This document shows, in pieces, positions 1 to 11,113 of a stretch of DNA of 64,000 nt. Under the pieces are notes generated by a model. It saw only the letters and a list, made by a program, of their open reading frames with translations, did no database searches and was not told the DNA's origin. The stretch is from contig NC_067113.1 in the NCBI RefSeq assembly GCF_021347895.1, positions 7,359,489 through 7,423,488 on the forward strand. Direction: 5' to 3'. The stretch's first letter is position 1. Every line of letters begins with the position of its first letter. The DNA comes from Acanthochromis polyacanthus. Taxonomy: Eukaryota > Chordata > Actinopteri > Pomacentridae. A program made the position numbers and the translations under genes.

Positions 1-337
1 GGGAGCCCCTGGTGTTCTGTGTTCGTCTGGGCAATCTGACTGCATTTGTGCAGCAGACCACCGTGTACCTTTTGTAGTATGACTGGAACTCTGTGTAAGT
101 CTGCTGTCCACGTAAGTAGGTTTGTGGAGATGTGGGAACCATGACTTGGTCGTAAACCTCAATTAGCTCACTAAAACATTTTATTGGAAATGGCCTGCCC
201 AGGAAGCTTTGGTCCAGTAAGGTTGAGTACCTCTGACACAAATGAACTCTGTCACATTACTTTTTCAAATATGTAGCTTAACTAATGTTTGTTGAATTAC
301 TGCACTAAGGGATCTCCTCAAAGTTGAACACAAAGTT

Positions 338-728
338 AGAATAGAATAGAATGGTTTTATTGTCATCATACATGGTATGACAAAACTATAACCAGCTTCC
401 ACTGGATGGTACACAACAACAAGCAAAGAGAGATAAAATGTCAACATTAAATAATAAAATCAAATGTACCTATATAACAAAACAATATTAAAAATGACAA
501 CAACTGAAGAGGAGACCAGATATATACAATATGAGCAGTAAATGAGACGGAATAAGAGCCAGTAAACAGAATAAATATGTCAGTAAATTGCACGTACGGT
601 AGATTGCATGAAAGCAGCAAAAGTGACAAAAGCCGTGAAAAGTGACAAATGTGCATTCAGGTAGACAGGTGTTTGAAGTTTAGGAGTGTGATGGACCATG
701 GATCGAAACTGTTCCAAAGCCTGTTTGT
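338..728 (-). mobile_element. LINE 3' tail fragment with (AGAAT)n end
   Basis: Read on the minus strand, this ends in TGACAATAAA followed by short ATTCT repeats, the usual 3' end of several fish non-LTR retrotransposons. The inner part (CTGTTCCAAAGCCTGTTTGT on the + strand) also fits the 3' region of such LINEs. No reverse transcriptase reading frame remains, so this is a 5'-truncated insertion. The clade is not certain. A second tail of this type lies at 48241-48430. Confidence 0.5.
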
Positions 729-880
729 CCAACAATAAAAAGCACAGACACAGGGAGCCGACACGTGTGTGCCGCCATCTTCTTGAACAGTTGTCATTTT
801 ATTGAGAAAGAATATGACTACATATACACAACATTTATGACTAACTATTAAAATACATGCTCTATGTGCACAATAAGCAT

Positions 881-1240
881 TACCGTTCAAAAGTTTTGGG
901 TCACTCAGAAATGTCCTTTTTTTTAAAAAAACAAAAACATTTTTTTCAATGAAGATAACATTAAATGAATCACAAATACAGTCTAGACACTGTAGTAAAT
1001 GACTATTCTAGCTGGAAGCAGATGATTTTTAATGGAATATCTCCATAGGGGTACAGAGGAACATTTCCAGCAACCATCACTCCTGTGTTCTAATGCTACA
1101 TTCTGTTAGCTAATGGTATTGAAAGGCTCATTGATGATTAGAAAGCCCTTATACAACCTTGCTAGCACATGAATAAAACTATGTTTTCATGGAAAAAATG
1201 AAATTGTGTATGTGACCCCAAACTTTTGAACGGTAGTGTA
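881..1240 (-). mobile_element. 360-bp TIR MITE, family M1 (copy 1)
   Basis: Both ends are inverted copies of a terminus ending CCGTTCAAAAGTTTTGGGTC (left) and CAAACTTTTGAACGGTAGTG (right). The interior matches the other copies listed as family M1 here, for example ATCACTCCTGTGTTCTAATG in the middle. There is no coding capacity. The termini and TA flanks of better copies suggest mobilisation by a Tc1/mariner-type transposase (inference). The outermost left bases are eroded. Confidence 0.8.
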
Positions 1241-1944
1241 TGCACTTGAACTTCAATGAAACAGACTGCGTCAGCTTTATCAGTCTGAGAACAACTCAAA
1301 CATCAAAACGTGTTGCTTATGATAAAAGGGTGTCAAGCTCATATGGGATGTGTGTTGGTCTTGAGTAAAGGTAGAAGTTTTCTGTCATTTTGATAGTTCT
1401 AATCATTTCTTTAGATGCTACACTATAATGTTGCTTCATGGATGAATTGAGGTTTTGCTTGTGCTCTATTCAAACATCCTATCAGGGTTATCGAGGAACA
1501 ACTGATTAGTAAAGCGTTCATACAAACACAGCGCTGTGCCCTACGAGGATATTAAGAAGTGCTGAAGTCACAAATCCTCCAATACAGCAAATTTATTTCC
1601 CAACAAGTTGTTCTAAAGGCTGTTTAAAGCAATTTATACATTCGCAGAATATCATTTAGGTGCATAAATATTAAATCCCTTTAATCCTAATGCTATGTTA
1701 GGAGTCCTGGGGCTCTAACAGTTCAAAAACATACTTTACATTGTTTAATCCTTCTGATACTTTATTCCTTTTATGCATATTATGAGAACTACCTCATTCC
1801 AAACTCAAATAAATGTATTTGTTTTTTTTTTGTTTTTTTTTTTTACAAATCTTAATTAATGTGAGTTCTAACAGATATATGTAAAATGTATTTAGAATAA
1901 TTCACTAAACATTTCTATCAATTATTTGTTTGGAAGCAAAATAA
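1241..1944. other. AT-rich non-coding DNA, no feature recognised
   Basis: No coding signature or recognisable repeat was found. The only low-complexity element is a T-rich tract around 1818-1845. Confidence 0.5.
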
Positions 1945-2390
1945 ACAAGAAAAGCACTCAGAGACCACCGCCAATGCTGCTCAGTCATTGTATCATTTCC
2001 AACAGATGAACTCTTTCATAAAAAATTACCTTGCGTTGAGCACAGGCATGTGTCGCACACGTGTACATTATATATGGATACCGAATCGCGGTGTATATAT
2101 ATATATATACATTATATTACTCTTGAGGTTGCTGCTTGCTGTTAATATGACAGGATGTGGCTATGCTGCCGCCAGCCACCAGGAGCACAATGATATATTC
2201 TTGCTTTATTTCTGTGATGTTGTCCATTTTTAAAACACAACTGAAAAAAAACACATCTGTGGATCCAGACTGTAAGCCACATCACTCCCAAAATCTAATC
2301 ACTTGGTCCTTGTGTCCTCAGGTCATTAATGCACACACAAATGCCCGACAGCCACACTAAATACACGTCCCTACTGTCCTCCAAGGTAGC
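1945..2390 (-). mobile_element. CCAAGG-end repeat, family M2 (degenerate copy)
   Basis: Segments GCACAGGCATGTGT and AATCACTTGGTCCTTGTGTC match the same positions in the repeat at 37085-37675, in the same order. The left part (AAAAGCACTCAGAGA) matches the head of the copy at 51855. A short TA dinucleotide run (about 2092-2109) interrupts it. This is an old, degraded copy of a non-coding dispersed element. Confidence 0.5.
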
Positions 2391-2719
2391 TGATCATTAC
2401 TAATACATTCTGACACATGGACTCCTGGCCTGTGGATGCTAAGATGGTGAAATTCACCATTAGTGGAGTAATTCCTTGCAAGTAGACACTGGTTTGTTTA
2501 AAAGCTGCAAAGTCTTCATAAAGTGGAAGCAAAAGCGGGAATACCAAGATATAAAACTGTTCCATCACAACTAAAAGTCCTGTACTCAAACATTTTTCTT
2601 AAAGTCTGGTCTGATCAGTGACAATTTGAACCCGGAACCAGATGTGAAGAACAAGAATCATACAGAGAGCCACACCCAGCAAGGGACAGAATTGATTTGT
2701 CACAGAAGTCTGAATCTGT

Positions 2720-3172
2720 GACTACGTTTATATGCCATCAATATTTGGGTTAAGGTCAATATTCCGGTTTTTGAAACATTTGGAATAACCCGTTCACATG
2801 CCTAAACAGACAGAGTTCCGGTGTGTGACGCTGTGCTGACGCTGTGTGGGTTTCGCCATTTCCAGTGGGTCACGCGCCAGACGCGGCATACAAGTAGTTG
2901 CCGTACTCAAAAGACCAAGATTCCTTTCGGATGAAACATGCGCAGAACGCAAACTAATGTTTCTTTCTATGGGGATATTCCGAGGCGCGTTTATATGACG
3001 AGATATTTGGGTTAGAAAAGGAGCAACCCAGGGGTCTTATTCGGGTTTTTAAAAACCCGAATATGAGCATATTCGGGTCTTTGCAGGTGTTTACATGGCC
3101 GTACGCAACCAGGTTATTGCTAATATTCCGATTAAGAAAGGGTTTTTTAATGCATATAAACGTGTTCTTGAG
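2720..3172. mobile_element. Small TIR element with ACGTTTATATGC ends
   Basis: The left end reads CTACGTTTATATGCCAT and the right end reads ATGCATATAAACGTG, imperfect inverted copies about 450 bp apart. The interior is richer in CpG than its flanks and has no ORF of note. It includes a perfect 24-bp palindrome at 3039-3062. The superfamily is not identified, and no target-site duplication is clear. Confidence 0.55.
3039..3062. repeat. Perfect 24-bp palindrome
   Basis: ATTCGGGTTTTT is followed directly by its reverse complement with no loop. The motif ATTCGGG recurs a few bases downstream (about 3070). It lies inside the TIR element at 2720-3172. Confidence 0.85.
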
Positions 3173-4039
3173 ACTGTCATCGGTGCAGTTTCCAGGTGGA
3201 AACACCCCACTGCTGACAGCTTGTTTCACTCATGATGTGTCTCCAGCATAGAAAAACACCTTATGAACAAATTAACAGGGTAAAAAAATCTATAAGATCT
3301 CCCCTTTTAACCAAAAGTCTTTTGTCAGTATTAATTGTCACACTTCCATTTTTACAGTGTTTATTTGTATGGCTGTAATATTGTTTTGACAGTTTTTAAA
3401 TACCTTTAATTTATACTGATCTGCATAAGTTCATTTTTCCTCTCTTTAACAATGATTTGAATCATTTGAAAGATGTTTTTTTAATTGTTTTTTTCATGGT
3501 GACTACAATTACTAGTATTCAAAATAAAGAACAGAAATCCAGTCAAAGCACTGGAGCAGCAATTTATAATTATATTATATATTGTTTGGCAGCTGCAGTT
3601 TTTATTTAATATGCATATAGTATTTAAGTAAAGTATCCTCTTCTCACTGCCATAGTGACTTTATTCCAGCTCAGGTTTACAATAACGCACAATGCATGGT
3701 TTATTTATTTAGAAGTGCTATAGTTCTTCTTACAGTGTGTTCATTAAATAAGACCACCATGATCCGTGGAACTGTCAAGTATGTCTGTGCATATGGCAAT
3801 AAACCTCTTGGACCTTAAACCCGGAATGTAGCAGATTTCAAGCGGCAAAGAAAGGTAAAACTCAAGTATTTCAAATTTGCAGTCATATAGTACAGGGCCA
3901 CACTGATCAAACCGCCTCCACTGAACTCATGGCTTTCGTGGCTCACAGTGCAGTTATTGGTAAACTATTAGTTCTAAATATATTATCCATTCTGTCCATT
4001 TATTCATTCACTACTTGGGATTTGTGTAGATGTGTAAAA
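3173..4039. other. AT-rich non-coding DNA, no feature recognised
   Basis: No repeat family or exon-like signal was recognised upstream of the candidate promoter region. Confidence 0.4.
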
Positions 4040-4640
4040 TAACCGTGCAGTGTTGCAACAAGGACGTGAGTTCTCCTCCTTTCTGAAGGTCGAAGAGGAT
4101 CCGAGGGGCATTTTTGGAAAGCTTCTGAGAAAACAGAGAGAGAAAACAGCGCACACATTGTTACGAGCTACGTACTGTAATTCCGAGCTTGCCCACAGCC
4201 CTGATAGGCTACTTTGTTGCTGTGAACGCTAAACACCGCTAAGCACACGCTAATCCGTGGTCGGTCCTTAATCTCCTGCAGACAACAGTGTCCTCGCTGC
4301 GGACCTTGCCAAAGTGGCTCTTTACGCGCAGTTCTCGCTCCGTTCTCGCACCGCTGTGGGTTTTGCGTAAAAAAGGCGCCGTACCCGCGGCGGACTTGGC
4401 TGCCTCTGTCCCCTCCTCTGCCTCTCCTCCCGGTGGGCTCAGTGATACTTCATGGTGTTTGTGCCATCTAGGGTTATCCTCCACTCCACTGCAGTCTTTC
4501 TGGCGCAGAGACTTCGCATCTCTCCATCTGCTCGCTCTTGGACGACCGAATAACTCCTCATCCCCGAAAACAAACACAGAAGTTTTCTCGTGGATCCTCT
4601 ACTTTCGCCTTTCATATAAAAAGAAAACGCCGCTTGGATA
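4040..4640 (+). promoter_or_regulatory. Candidate CpG-rich promoter region
   Basis: G+C and CpG density rise sharply compared with the AT-rich surroundings, for example around 4310-4400 (TTTACGCGCAG, GGCGCCGTACCCGCGGCGGA). A CATATAAAAAG sequence near 4613-4623 could be a TATA-like element. The stretch sits just upstream of a strong 5' splice site at 5081, so a CpG-island-type promoter reading on the + strand is the simplest interpretation. No transcription start can be fixed from sequence alone. Confidence 0.45.
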
Positions 4641-5080
4641 AGTGTCGAGGAGCCACAGAGAAGCAAACAATTCCAAGGACATGCACACAAGTAACTACTG
4701 CACCGCGGGGGCAAAACAGAAAAGCGCCTGTGCCATGTAGCAGCACACTCGCATTGGAAATCTACAGACGGAGCCCACACAGCAGCGAGCTTGTTATTTT
4801 TTACTTGAAGGGGGAAACTACAAAAAAAAAATGCTGTGAAGCGCTGTGTCGCAGCTTGGCTCCCGGCAAAAAGCGCAGGTTTTTTCCAGAGCTGGTGGAA
4901 GGAAAAAAATTAGTCAAGTGCGAGAGAAGAAGCGATATGCGGCTGGGCAGGCAGTTGGTTGTGCAGTTCGTCTTCTGGAATTAGTGGATGAATGGGAAGG
5001 GAGCGGCTGTAGGCTCGAACCGGGGAGACACAGTACAAAGCCCGCGGTGACACATAATGGATACTTGTCCGTCAGTACAG
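4641..5080 (+). other. Candidate first exon (mostly 5' UTR)
   Basis: The segment ends in CAG/GTAAGA with GT at 5081, a near-perfect vertebrate 5' splice site, and keeps the raised G+C of the upstream promoter region. It contains several upstream ATGs and long open frames. None looks like a known protein, and base composition alone can open frames in such sequence. The 5' limit is arbitrary because no start site is visible. Confidence 0.4.
5057..5080 (+). CDS. Possible N-terminal codons of an unidentified host gene
   Basis: ATG at 5057 opens eight codons (MDTCPSVQ) that run exactly to the splice donor, with the intron starting after a complete codon (phase 0). An in-frame TGA lies three codons upstream (5048-5050), so if translated this ATG would be the true start. 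The peptide is too short to identify, and no downstream exon in this window can be joined to it convincingly. The rest of the window may be the first intron, which would place the next exon beyond 64000. The alternative is that this exon is wholly untranslated. The gene is left unnamed. Confidence 0.3.
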
Positions 5081-5090
5081 GTAAGAAATA
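5081..5090 (+). promoter_or_regulatory. Consensus 5' splice donor
   Basis: GTAAGAAATA follows CAG, matching MAG/GTRAG at the critical positions. It marks the end of the candidate first exon on the + strand. Confidence 0.5.
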
Positions 5091-5524
5091 ACCTTTAACT
5101 GCTTGATATGTGCAGGAGTTAAGACTCCGCAGAGATGTGGTTTATTTTCCTGCCTTTTCCATACATATGTACTGCGTTTTTGTTTCTTCCTTTTTGTGTG
5201 TGGTTGCACTTCACCTTCAGCTGTTGGCTCAATTCTAACGCATCGATTTTGCTTGAAATGCGTGGCTTTGGTGTGCTGGTAGGCGGTGTGTTAGTGGGCT
5301 GGAGGGTGGCTCGCACTCCTGGACGATCCCAGGTATATTCACAGAAAGTAAGCTGGATAGAGTTATTGTTTTCATCTATTTATTTTTATTTTATTTTATT
5401 TTATTTTTAGAAATGTTGTGGGGGGAAATGATGCTGCAGGAGAAAGCTGAGGGCTTGGAGAGTTGTGCCCGACGCATACTAATCCTGGGTGTGTATAAAT
5501 GTGCGCGTTTTGTGAGTGTGCCAG

Positions 5525-5577
5525 TGAGAGGGAGGGAAAGGAGGGAAATGAGGGAAAGGAGGGGAGGGAGGGATTAG
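5525..5577 (+). repeat. Purine-rich G-tract, G-quadruplex candidate
   Basis: At least seven runs of three or four G separated by one to seven mostly A bases lie within about 50 bp, about 450 bp after the candidate splice donor. Sequence of this form can fold as a G-quadruplex or form triplex DNA. A role is inference only. Confidence 0.45.
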
Positions 5578-6554
5578 CCTACTCTTTCCAAAATGTTCCC
5601 CTGTGATTACAGTAGGCTGAGGCGCTTATTAAAACTCCCTTTAAGTTGTGTGAGAGGCAGAGGGAAAAGAGCTTTATCACATGTGCGGGTTATTTTTATT
5701 TTCTTAAAAACTCTCTTCACCTCCTGGGAAAATAATGTTTTGCGTGCGCCATAACGCATGAGTGCGCGCGTCTGGTTAAGGGATCGATGGCCGCCATGAG
5801 GCTCCACCACCACCGTGCACTGTAATCACCACCCTCTTGTGGATTACATGGCACTTGCGGGCTGACGGTGACCGGAGGGAGAAGCTGCCGCCGTTCAGCA
5901 CCGCGGACAGCGCACACCAGTCCGTTTTCACCCCTCCAACACCGGACACGTTACCGTCACAGGACTGGCTTTTTCCCCACTATGAACACTTGTTTGTCAC
6001 AGTGTGGATGTTTTCCTGAGCGGCTACTCAACAGCGCTTTATTCATGAAAACATGATCATTCTGACGCAAAATGACTCACTGACAAGTGCACACTCTGTC
6101 CAGACCTTACTATTTCCAGAGCCACAGTCGTTTGTTTTATCCAGGTCTGCAATCAGAGTGTCTGGGTGGAGCAGAAATAGCTCATCTAACAGGAGAATGC
6201 TGCTCTTTATTTATTTGCATTATTTTCCACTCACTTCAGTGGAACATGTGATATCAAATATCTGAGTTCTACAACCTGCACCGCCAAACTTTGTTTTAAA
6301 TATGAAGGTTTTTTTTTCTTCAGAAAAACATGTAACTGACTTTCTAATCTAGTCATGAAGTACTGAAATGAAGCCAGAACTTTTTGATTCTCTTCCAGGA
6401 TTTAAAAACACCTCATCCAAAATACCATGGACATTTGTATCTACATCAATAACCAAAATGCTCTTGGAACAGAGCATTTCTCAGCTCCCTAGATTCATGT
6501 GTTTAGATAAAGACAGTAGAAAGATAATTTAATGACATTGTTTATTCAGTGATG
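5578..6554. other. Non-coding DNA, no feature recognised
   Basis: The segment from about 5740 to 5990 stays fairly GC-rich, as a promoter-proximal intron would. No repeat or exon was recognised. Confidence 0.4.
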
Positions 6555-6797
6555 TGAGTTTTCTTTGGGTTCTCCGGCTTCCTCCCAGAGTCCAAAACAT
6601 ACTGAGGTTAATTGGTGACTCTGAATTGTCCGTATGTGTGAATGTGAGTGTGATAAGTTGTGTCTATATGAAACCCTGTGATAGACTGGTGACCTGTCCA
6701 GGGTGTCCCCTGCCTTCACCATAAGTCAGCTGGGATAGATTCCAGCCCCTGTGACACTAACGAGGATTAAGCGGATACAGATAATGGATGGATGGAA
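6555..6797 (+). mobile_element. tRNA-derived SINE, 5'-truncated
   Basis: It matches the body and tail of the SINEs at 12030 and 22864 (GGCTTCCTCCCAGAGTCC, GGTGACCTGTCCAGGGTGTC, CAGCTGGGATAGATTCCAG) and ends in ATGGATGGATGG. The tRNA-like head with A and B boxes is missing. Non-autonomous; it would have moved using a LINE reverse transcriptase. Confidence 0.85.
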
Positions 6798-6984
6798 GTT
6801 TTGCAACCAGAGGAGTCGCCCCCTGATTTGCAGTCATGCGTACCCAGTGTAAATGTTGTCAAGCCTTTTAGTAAGTGTTATCAGTGCTCATCATTTCCAT
6901 ACGTATGCGCACAAGTAGAGGGTTGAATGTGTTGCTGTTGGCCCATATGTATGGGGATGATGGGCTCTGATAACAGGCTACAAT

Positions 6985-7925
6985 CCTACAATTCTACAAT
7001 TTCATTTAGCGGATGCGTTTATCCAAAGCGATATACATCTGAGAGTAGATACAACACCAGCCAGGATCTAGTCAGGAGAAAACAACCTGGATAAGAGCCA
7101 TAAAACAAGTTCAAGAGTGATAATGGGACCGTGGTGTCTACAGGGAGCGTAAACGTAATAGGATTTTTATTTTATTTTATTTTTTTGTGTGTGTGTTTTT
7201 TCTTTTGCAGTCTGCAAAGTGTAAAGGTGTTCAGTGAAGAGCTAGTTTTTCCTAGCTAGTCTAGCTATCGACCTACCATGTTGTGGTGGTTGTATCAGGC
7301 GCCTTTTGTTGGCCCAGTGCAGTGAGCGGAGTTTTCATTCTAGTTTTGTGTGTCAAAGTGTCAGGGTTTTGAATTTTATGCGGGCAGCAACTGGAAACCA
7401 GTGAAGTGATCTGAACACGGGGGTGATGTCCTGTTTGTGGCTGGTTATGAATCAGACATGCTGCTGCATTCTGGATCATCTACAGAGGTTTGAGGGGAGG
7501 TCTGCCAGTAAGGAGCCGCAGTAGTCGATGTGTGATATTACAAGAGTCTGAACCAGGAGTTGTGCTGCATGTTCAGACAGGAAAGGTCTGATCTTCTTGA
7601 TGTTTTACAGGATGACTGACATGACAGAGCGATAGAGGCCACATGAGCCTCGAAGGTTAGTTGGTCATCCATCATGACACCCAAGTTTCTGGCAGACTTT
7701 GTGAGTTTGAGTTGGGTTGATTCAAGCTGGATGTTGATTTCTTGTACAGAGGGACTGGCTGGGATGACAAGGAGCTCAGTCTTAGAGATGTTAAGTTGAA
7801 GGTGACAGTTTTTCATCCATGTCGAGATATCTGCAAGGCATGATGAGATCCATGTGGTCGTCCGGGGGGAACGACAGGAAAACCTGGGTCTCGTCAGCAT
7901 AGCAATTGTATAAGAAACCATAGGA
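6985..7925 (-). pseudogene. L2-clade LINE fragment, degenerate reverse transcriptase
   Basis: Minus-strand translation gives the C-terminal part of an L2-type reverse transcriptase, in pieces. Residues around 7770-7860 read SCLADISTWMKNCHLQLNIS and those just below read SARNLGVMMDDQLTF, both characteristic of fish L2 elements. The catalytic YADD box lies at about 7881-7903 but reads YADETQ, so the second aspartate is replaced. Frameshifts and stops break the frame several times, for example near 7540 and 7475. The end at about 6985-7040 (CATTTAGCGGATGCGTTTAT on the + strand) is the conserved L2 3' terminus. The fragment is inactive and 5'-truncated. Confidence 0.85.
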
Positions 7926-10054
7926 GTGGATTATCGCATCAAGTGGTAACATCCAGATTGTCTTAAATGTGGTGTGTGTCCAGTTTTCTTTGTCATTTTA
8001 GCTCTGTTTTGGTCTTCACAAACTCCTAAATGGAAATGTCTCCATCTTTATCAATGATAGCTAGAATCTCTATTCAGATCAGCTGACAGTTCTCCACAGG
8101 TTTTAAAACAAAGTATTATTCTCCACAGGAAAATTGTCACCAGTCACTTCTTTTATGTTGGCACAGTGTCTTCATGCCATTTGATTGATTGATAAAAAAA
8201 TGAGTAAAGCTGAAACTGATCAACAGTAACTGCACAATCATCTGACTGTCATCAGATTTGGATTAAAATGTGGTTAAATTCTGATCGATGAATGAAGCAT
8301 GTGACACATTTCTAACCAGCTCTGCCTGCTTGAATGCGTGCGTGCACACACATACACACACACATACACACAAAATAAATGAAAAAGATAGCAATAAAAC
8401 AGAAAAGTCTCGGTCTATAAAAACAGTCTGCTGTGGGAGTTTTCATTGGCTAAAACCAACAAAAACAAAGGTTACCCTAATGATGTCATCAGGGGAATGA
8501 TGATGAGGTGATTGATGTGGAGAGACCATTGCATCATAAAGGGAAGCCATCAAAAAAAAAACATAGTTGTAGATACTAATGAGTTGCACTGTGGGAAATG
8601 TAGGTTCTACTTTATTGAGACAGCACCTATATTTGAGAATGAATATCTCAGGCTGTGCTAATTTGATTTTAACTATTTTTATTCTTTAATCTGTCTCATT
8701 AAAGTCCCCCTATGTCACAGAAAAGAAATACTAAATTGCTGTAGTTCCAATTTAAGCTGATTTTCTGCTTTGACTCCACATTCTAATAGAATTATCTGCA
8801 TTAAAAGGCATGTTGTATTTTCTGAAATCAAATTTCCTTTCATGACAATCATGAGCTGATTGCACAAAAACAACCATTGCAAATTTATAGGCAATGACAC
8901 GCTTTTGGCTGTGTGCATAATTAACAGAGTTTAATTCAAATGATTCCTTCAGTTAAACGATCTGCTGGCTTTCACTTACAAAGCAGCCAAATTGTGTAGT
9001 TGTATTAGATCCAATTAACATTTCTATTTTAGCTTTGTGTCAGCTAACTGTGGCTTCTTGTCCCCTTTAAATGAGATTATCAGGCTGTTCCACTCAAAAA
9101 AACAACAACATGAGAAGGATCTGTGCAGCTCAGTTTTATGCTTTTTGCATTCATTGTCATTCAGGCCTTTAGATGCTCATATCTGACGGTCACAAGGGAA
9201 CTGTCAGCAGGGCTCATCTGATATGTTGGTATCACTAGCATTTATTGTCTGTCAATGCTTGATGGCAGAATGATTCTGGAGGGTTAATGCCTTCTGTTGA
9301 GACTGCTTGGGGAAATTGATAGGCATTGCTTTGACAGATGAGATAAGTTGCAATTGCAGGCAAATACAATTTACAGGTACGGCAGATGGATGCTGAGGAC
9401 GCACTCAGAAGTAGGACAGTTTTACCTTGGGGAGAAGCTCAGCGTGCACAGAAGGCTCCCAGAGAACATTAGAAAGTTGTTGTTTAGCAAGGGAGGAATG
9501 AAAATGTGAATTAGCTCTGATAGAAGGCAATTGCAGTTCAAAAATTAAGTGGAAAATAACTTGGGATTGAGCCTCAAATCCTCTGTGGCGTCTCATCTGC
9601 CGTGTGAAGGAAAACTACAGCTCAGTCCCTTTCCAGAAAAACCTCCTTCATGGCTCCATTCGCTCACCTTCGCCAGCAGAACGAGCCGGTAGCACAGGAC
9701 ACACAGGCAAATAAATAAATAAATACATCTAAAACAGAGGCTAGGAGGAGCCAACATGCAGGCAGTCAGACACGTTTGATCTGCTGTAAAATAATGAATA
9801 TACAGGAAAGTGCTGCTCGGGAACAGAGCGCAGCTGCAGGGCATTTTCATGTGCTTCTTCACCTCAAATTGCCATGCATTACAGGGAGACATTTCCCTAA
9901 TGAATTTAATCATCTCTCCTGTTGTCACCGAGTTGCTCTTTTGTTTGCATTCGCGCCTGGTGACTCCGGCAGCATATGTCCAGAGTGAAGCTGCCACTTG
10001 ATGCAGCGACATCAGCTGCTTGGGTGGAGCCCGTGGACAGAGCTGCAGACAACC

Positions 10055-10098
<44 letters not shown>

Positions 10099-10140
10099 TT
10101 GATTTTTTGCCTTAATCATCAGAATAATCCAAATGAAATG
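7926..10140. other. Unique-looking non-coding DNA with microsatellites
   Basis: There is a (CA)n-type tract at about 8345-8374 and a (TTTC)n tract at 10058-10099. The segment 9000-10050 is less AT-rich and contains no recognised repeat, so it could hold conserved intronic sequence. Its ORFs on both strands look like chance. Confidence 0.4.
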
Positions 10141-10785
10141 CACATTATCATTCAAAAGTTTGGGGTCACCCAGACAATGTCATGTTTTTGATTAGATTAG
10201 ATTTTTACAAAAAATGAAAAAAAAAAAATACAAAATTCGTAAAACTATAAAATATAAGAAATCCAGACAGGTAAAATGGTAGTATTATATAGAATGTACA
10301 CAGTGCAAAACGTAGCGGATGTTCAAAAGTAAGGATGTGCATTCACACACAGAATGATGTTCATGTGCAATGTTGCAACACTTGCAGCTCTGTGTTTATA
10401 GTCCTTGTTTGTGAGGTGCTGACTTCGGGTCAGAATTGACAGTACTGACAGCTTGAGGGAAAAGCTCCTCCTTCCATGAAAACTCACACTTGTATTCATG
10501 TGCTAACATAACTGCTGGGACTGGGTTTTCTAGTCATCAATGAGCCTTTCAACGTGATTAGCTAACACAATGTAGCATTAGAACACAGGAGTGATGGTTG
10601 CTGGAAATGTTTCTCTGTAGCCCTATGGAGATATTCCATTAAAAATCAGCTGTTACAAGCTAGAATAATTACATTAGCAATGTCTGGACTGGAATTAATT
10701 TAATGCTATCTTCATAGAAAAAAAAAGATTTTCTTTAAAAAATAAGGACATTTCTAAGTGACCCTGAACCTTTGAGCGGTAGTTT
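10141..10785 (+). mobile_element. M1 MITE (copy 2), split by a LINE tail
   Basis: The left terminus (ATTCAAAAGTTTGGGGTCAC) is at 10149 and the right terminus at about 10740-10785. The family interior runs from 10468 onward (CCATGAAAACTCACACTTGT). About 275 bp of unrelated sequence (10190-10467) separates the first ~50 bp from the rest. Confidence 0.75.
10190..10467 (-). mobile_element. LINE 3' tail inserted in an M1 MITE
   Basis: On the minus strand this ends in AAAAATCTAATCTAATC, a short-repeat LINE tail. Its other end (GACAGCTTGAGGGAAAAGCT on the + strand) resembles the 3' region of fish LINEs. It sits exactly between two halves of an M1 MITE, so it inserted later. A clear target-site duplication is not seen. 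Confidence 0.55.
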
Positions 10786-11014
10786 TTAGACCAGTATGAA
10801 CCTCTTCTACTTTCTAGTGGGGTCAGTGGACCATTTTCACCCCATTCAATGGTGTTGAAGCTGCAATTTGAACCAAAGTCCTTGTTTGGAGGTTGGTGGA
10901 GTTGGAGGTGTAATCTCATGAATTTCTAGCCAGGAGACTTAGGTTGAATCTTGGACGATTAGTATAATATTATTTACCATAATATTGTTGTATTTAAGGT
11001 CTTAAATGTAAGTC

Positions 11015-11113
11015 TATTTGTGATTAATTTAATGTTATCTTCTTTGAAAACAATACTTTTCTTTCAAAAATGAGGACATTTATAAATGACCCCAAACTTT
11101 CAAATGGTAGTGT
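11015..11113 (+). mobile_element. Isolated right end of an M1 MITE
   Basis: About 100 bp matching the right end of M1 (TTTAATGTTATCTTCTTTGA, then CCCCAAACTTTCAAATGGTA), with no left part nearby. Confidence 0.65.

Noticed and set aside
4239..4984. Overlapping 110-150-codon ORFs on both strands of the CpG-rich region
   Set aside because: High G+C reduces stop codons in all frames. None has a recognisable product, and they overlap one another. Only the short ATG next to the splice donor was kept, at low confidence.
9593..10012. 139-codon minus-strand ORF
   Set aside because: No domain, no splice sites with context, and overlapping frames on the other strand. Probably chance.
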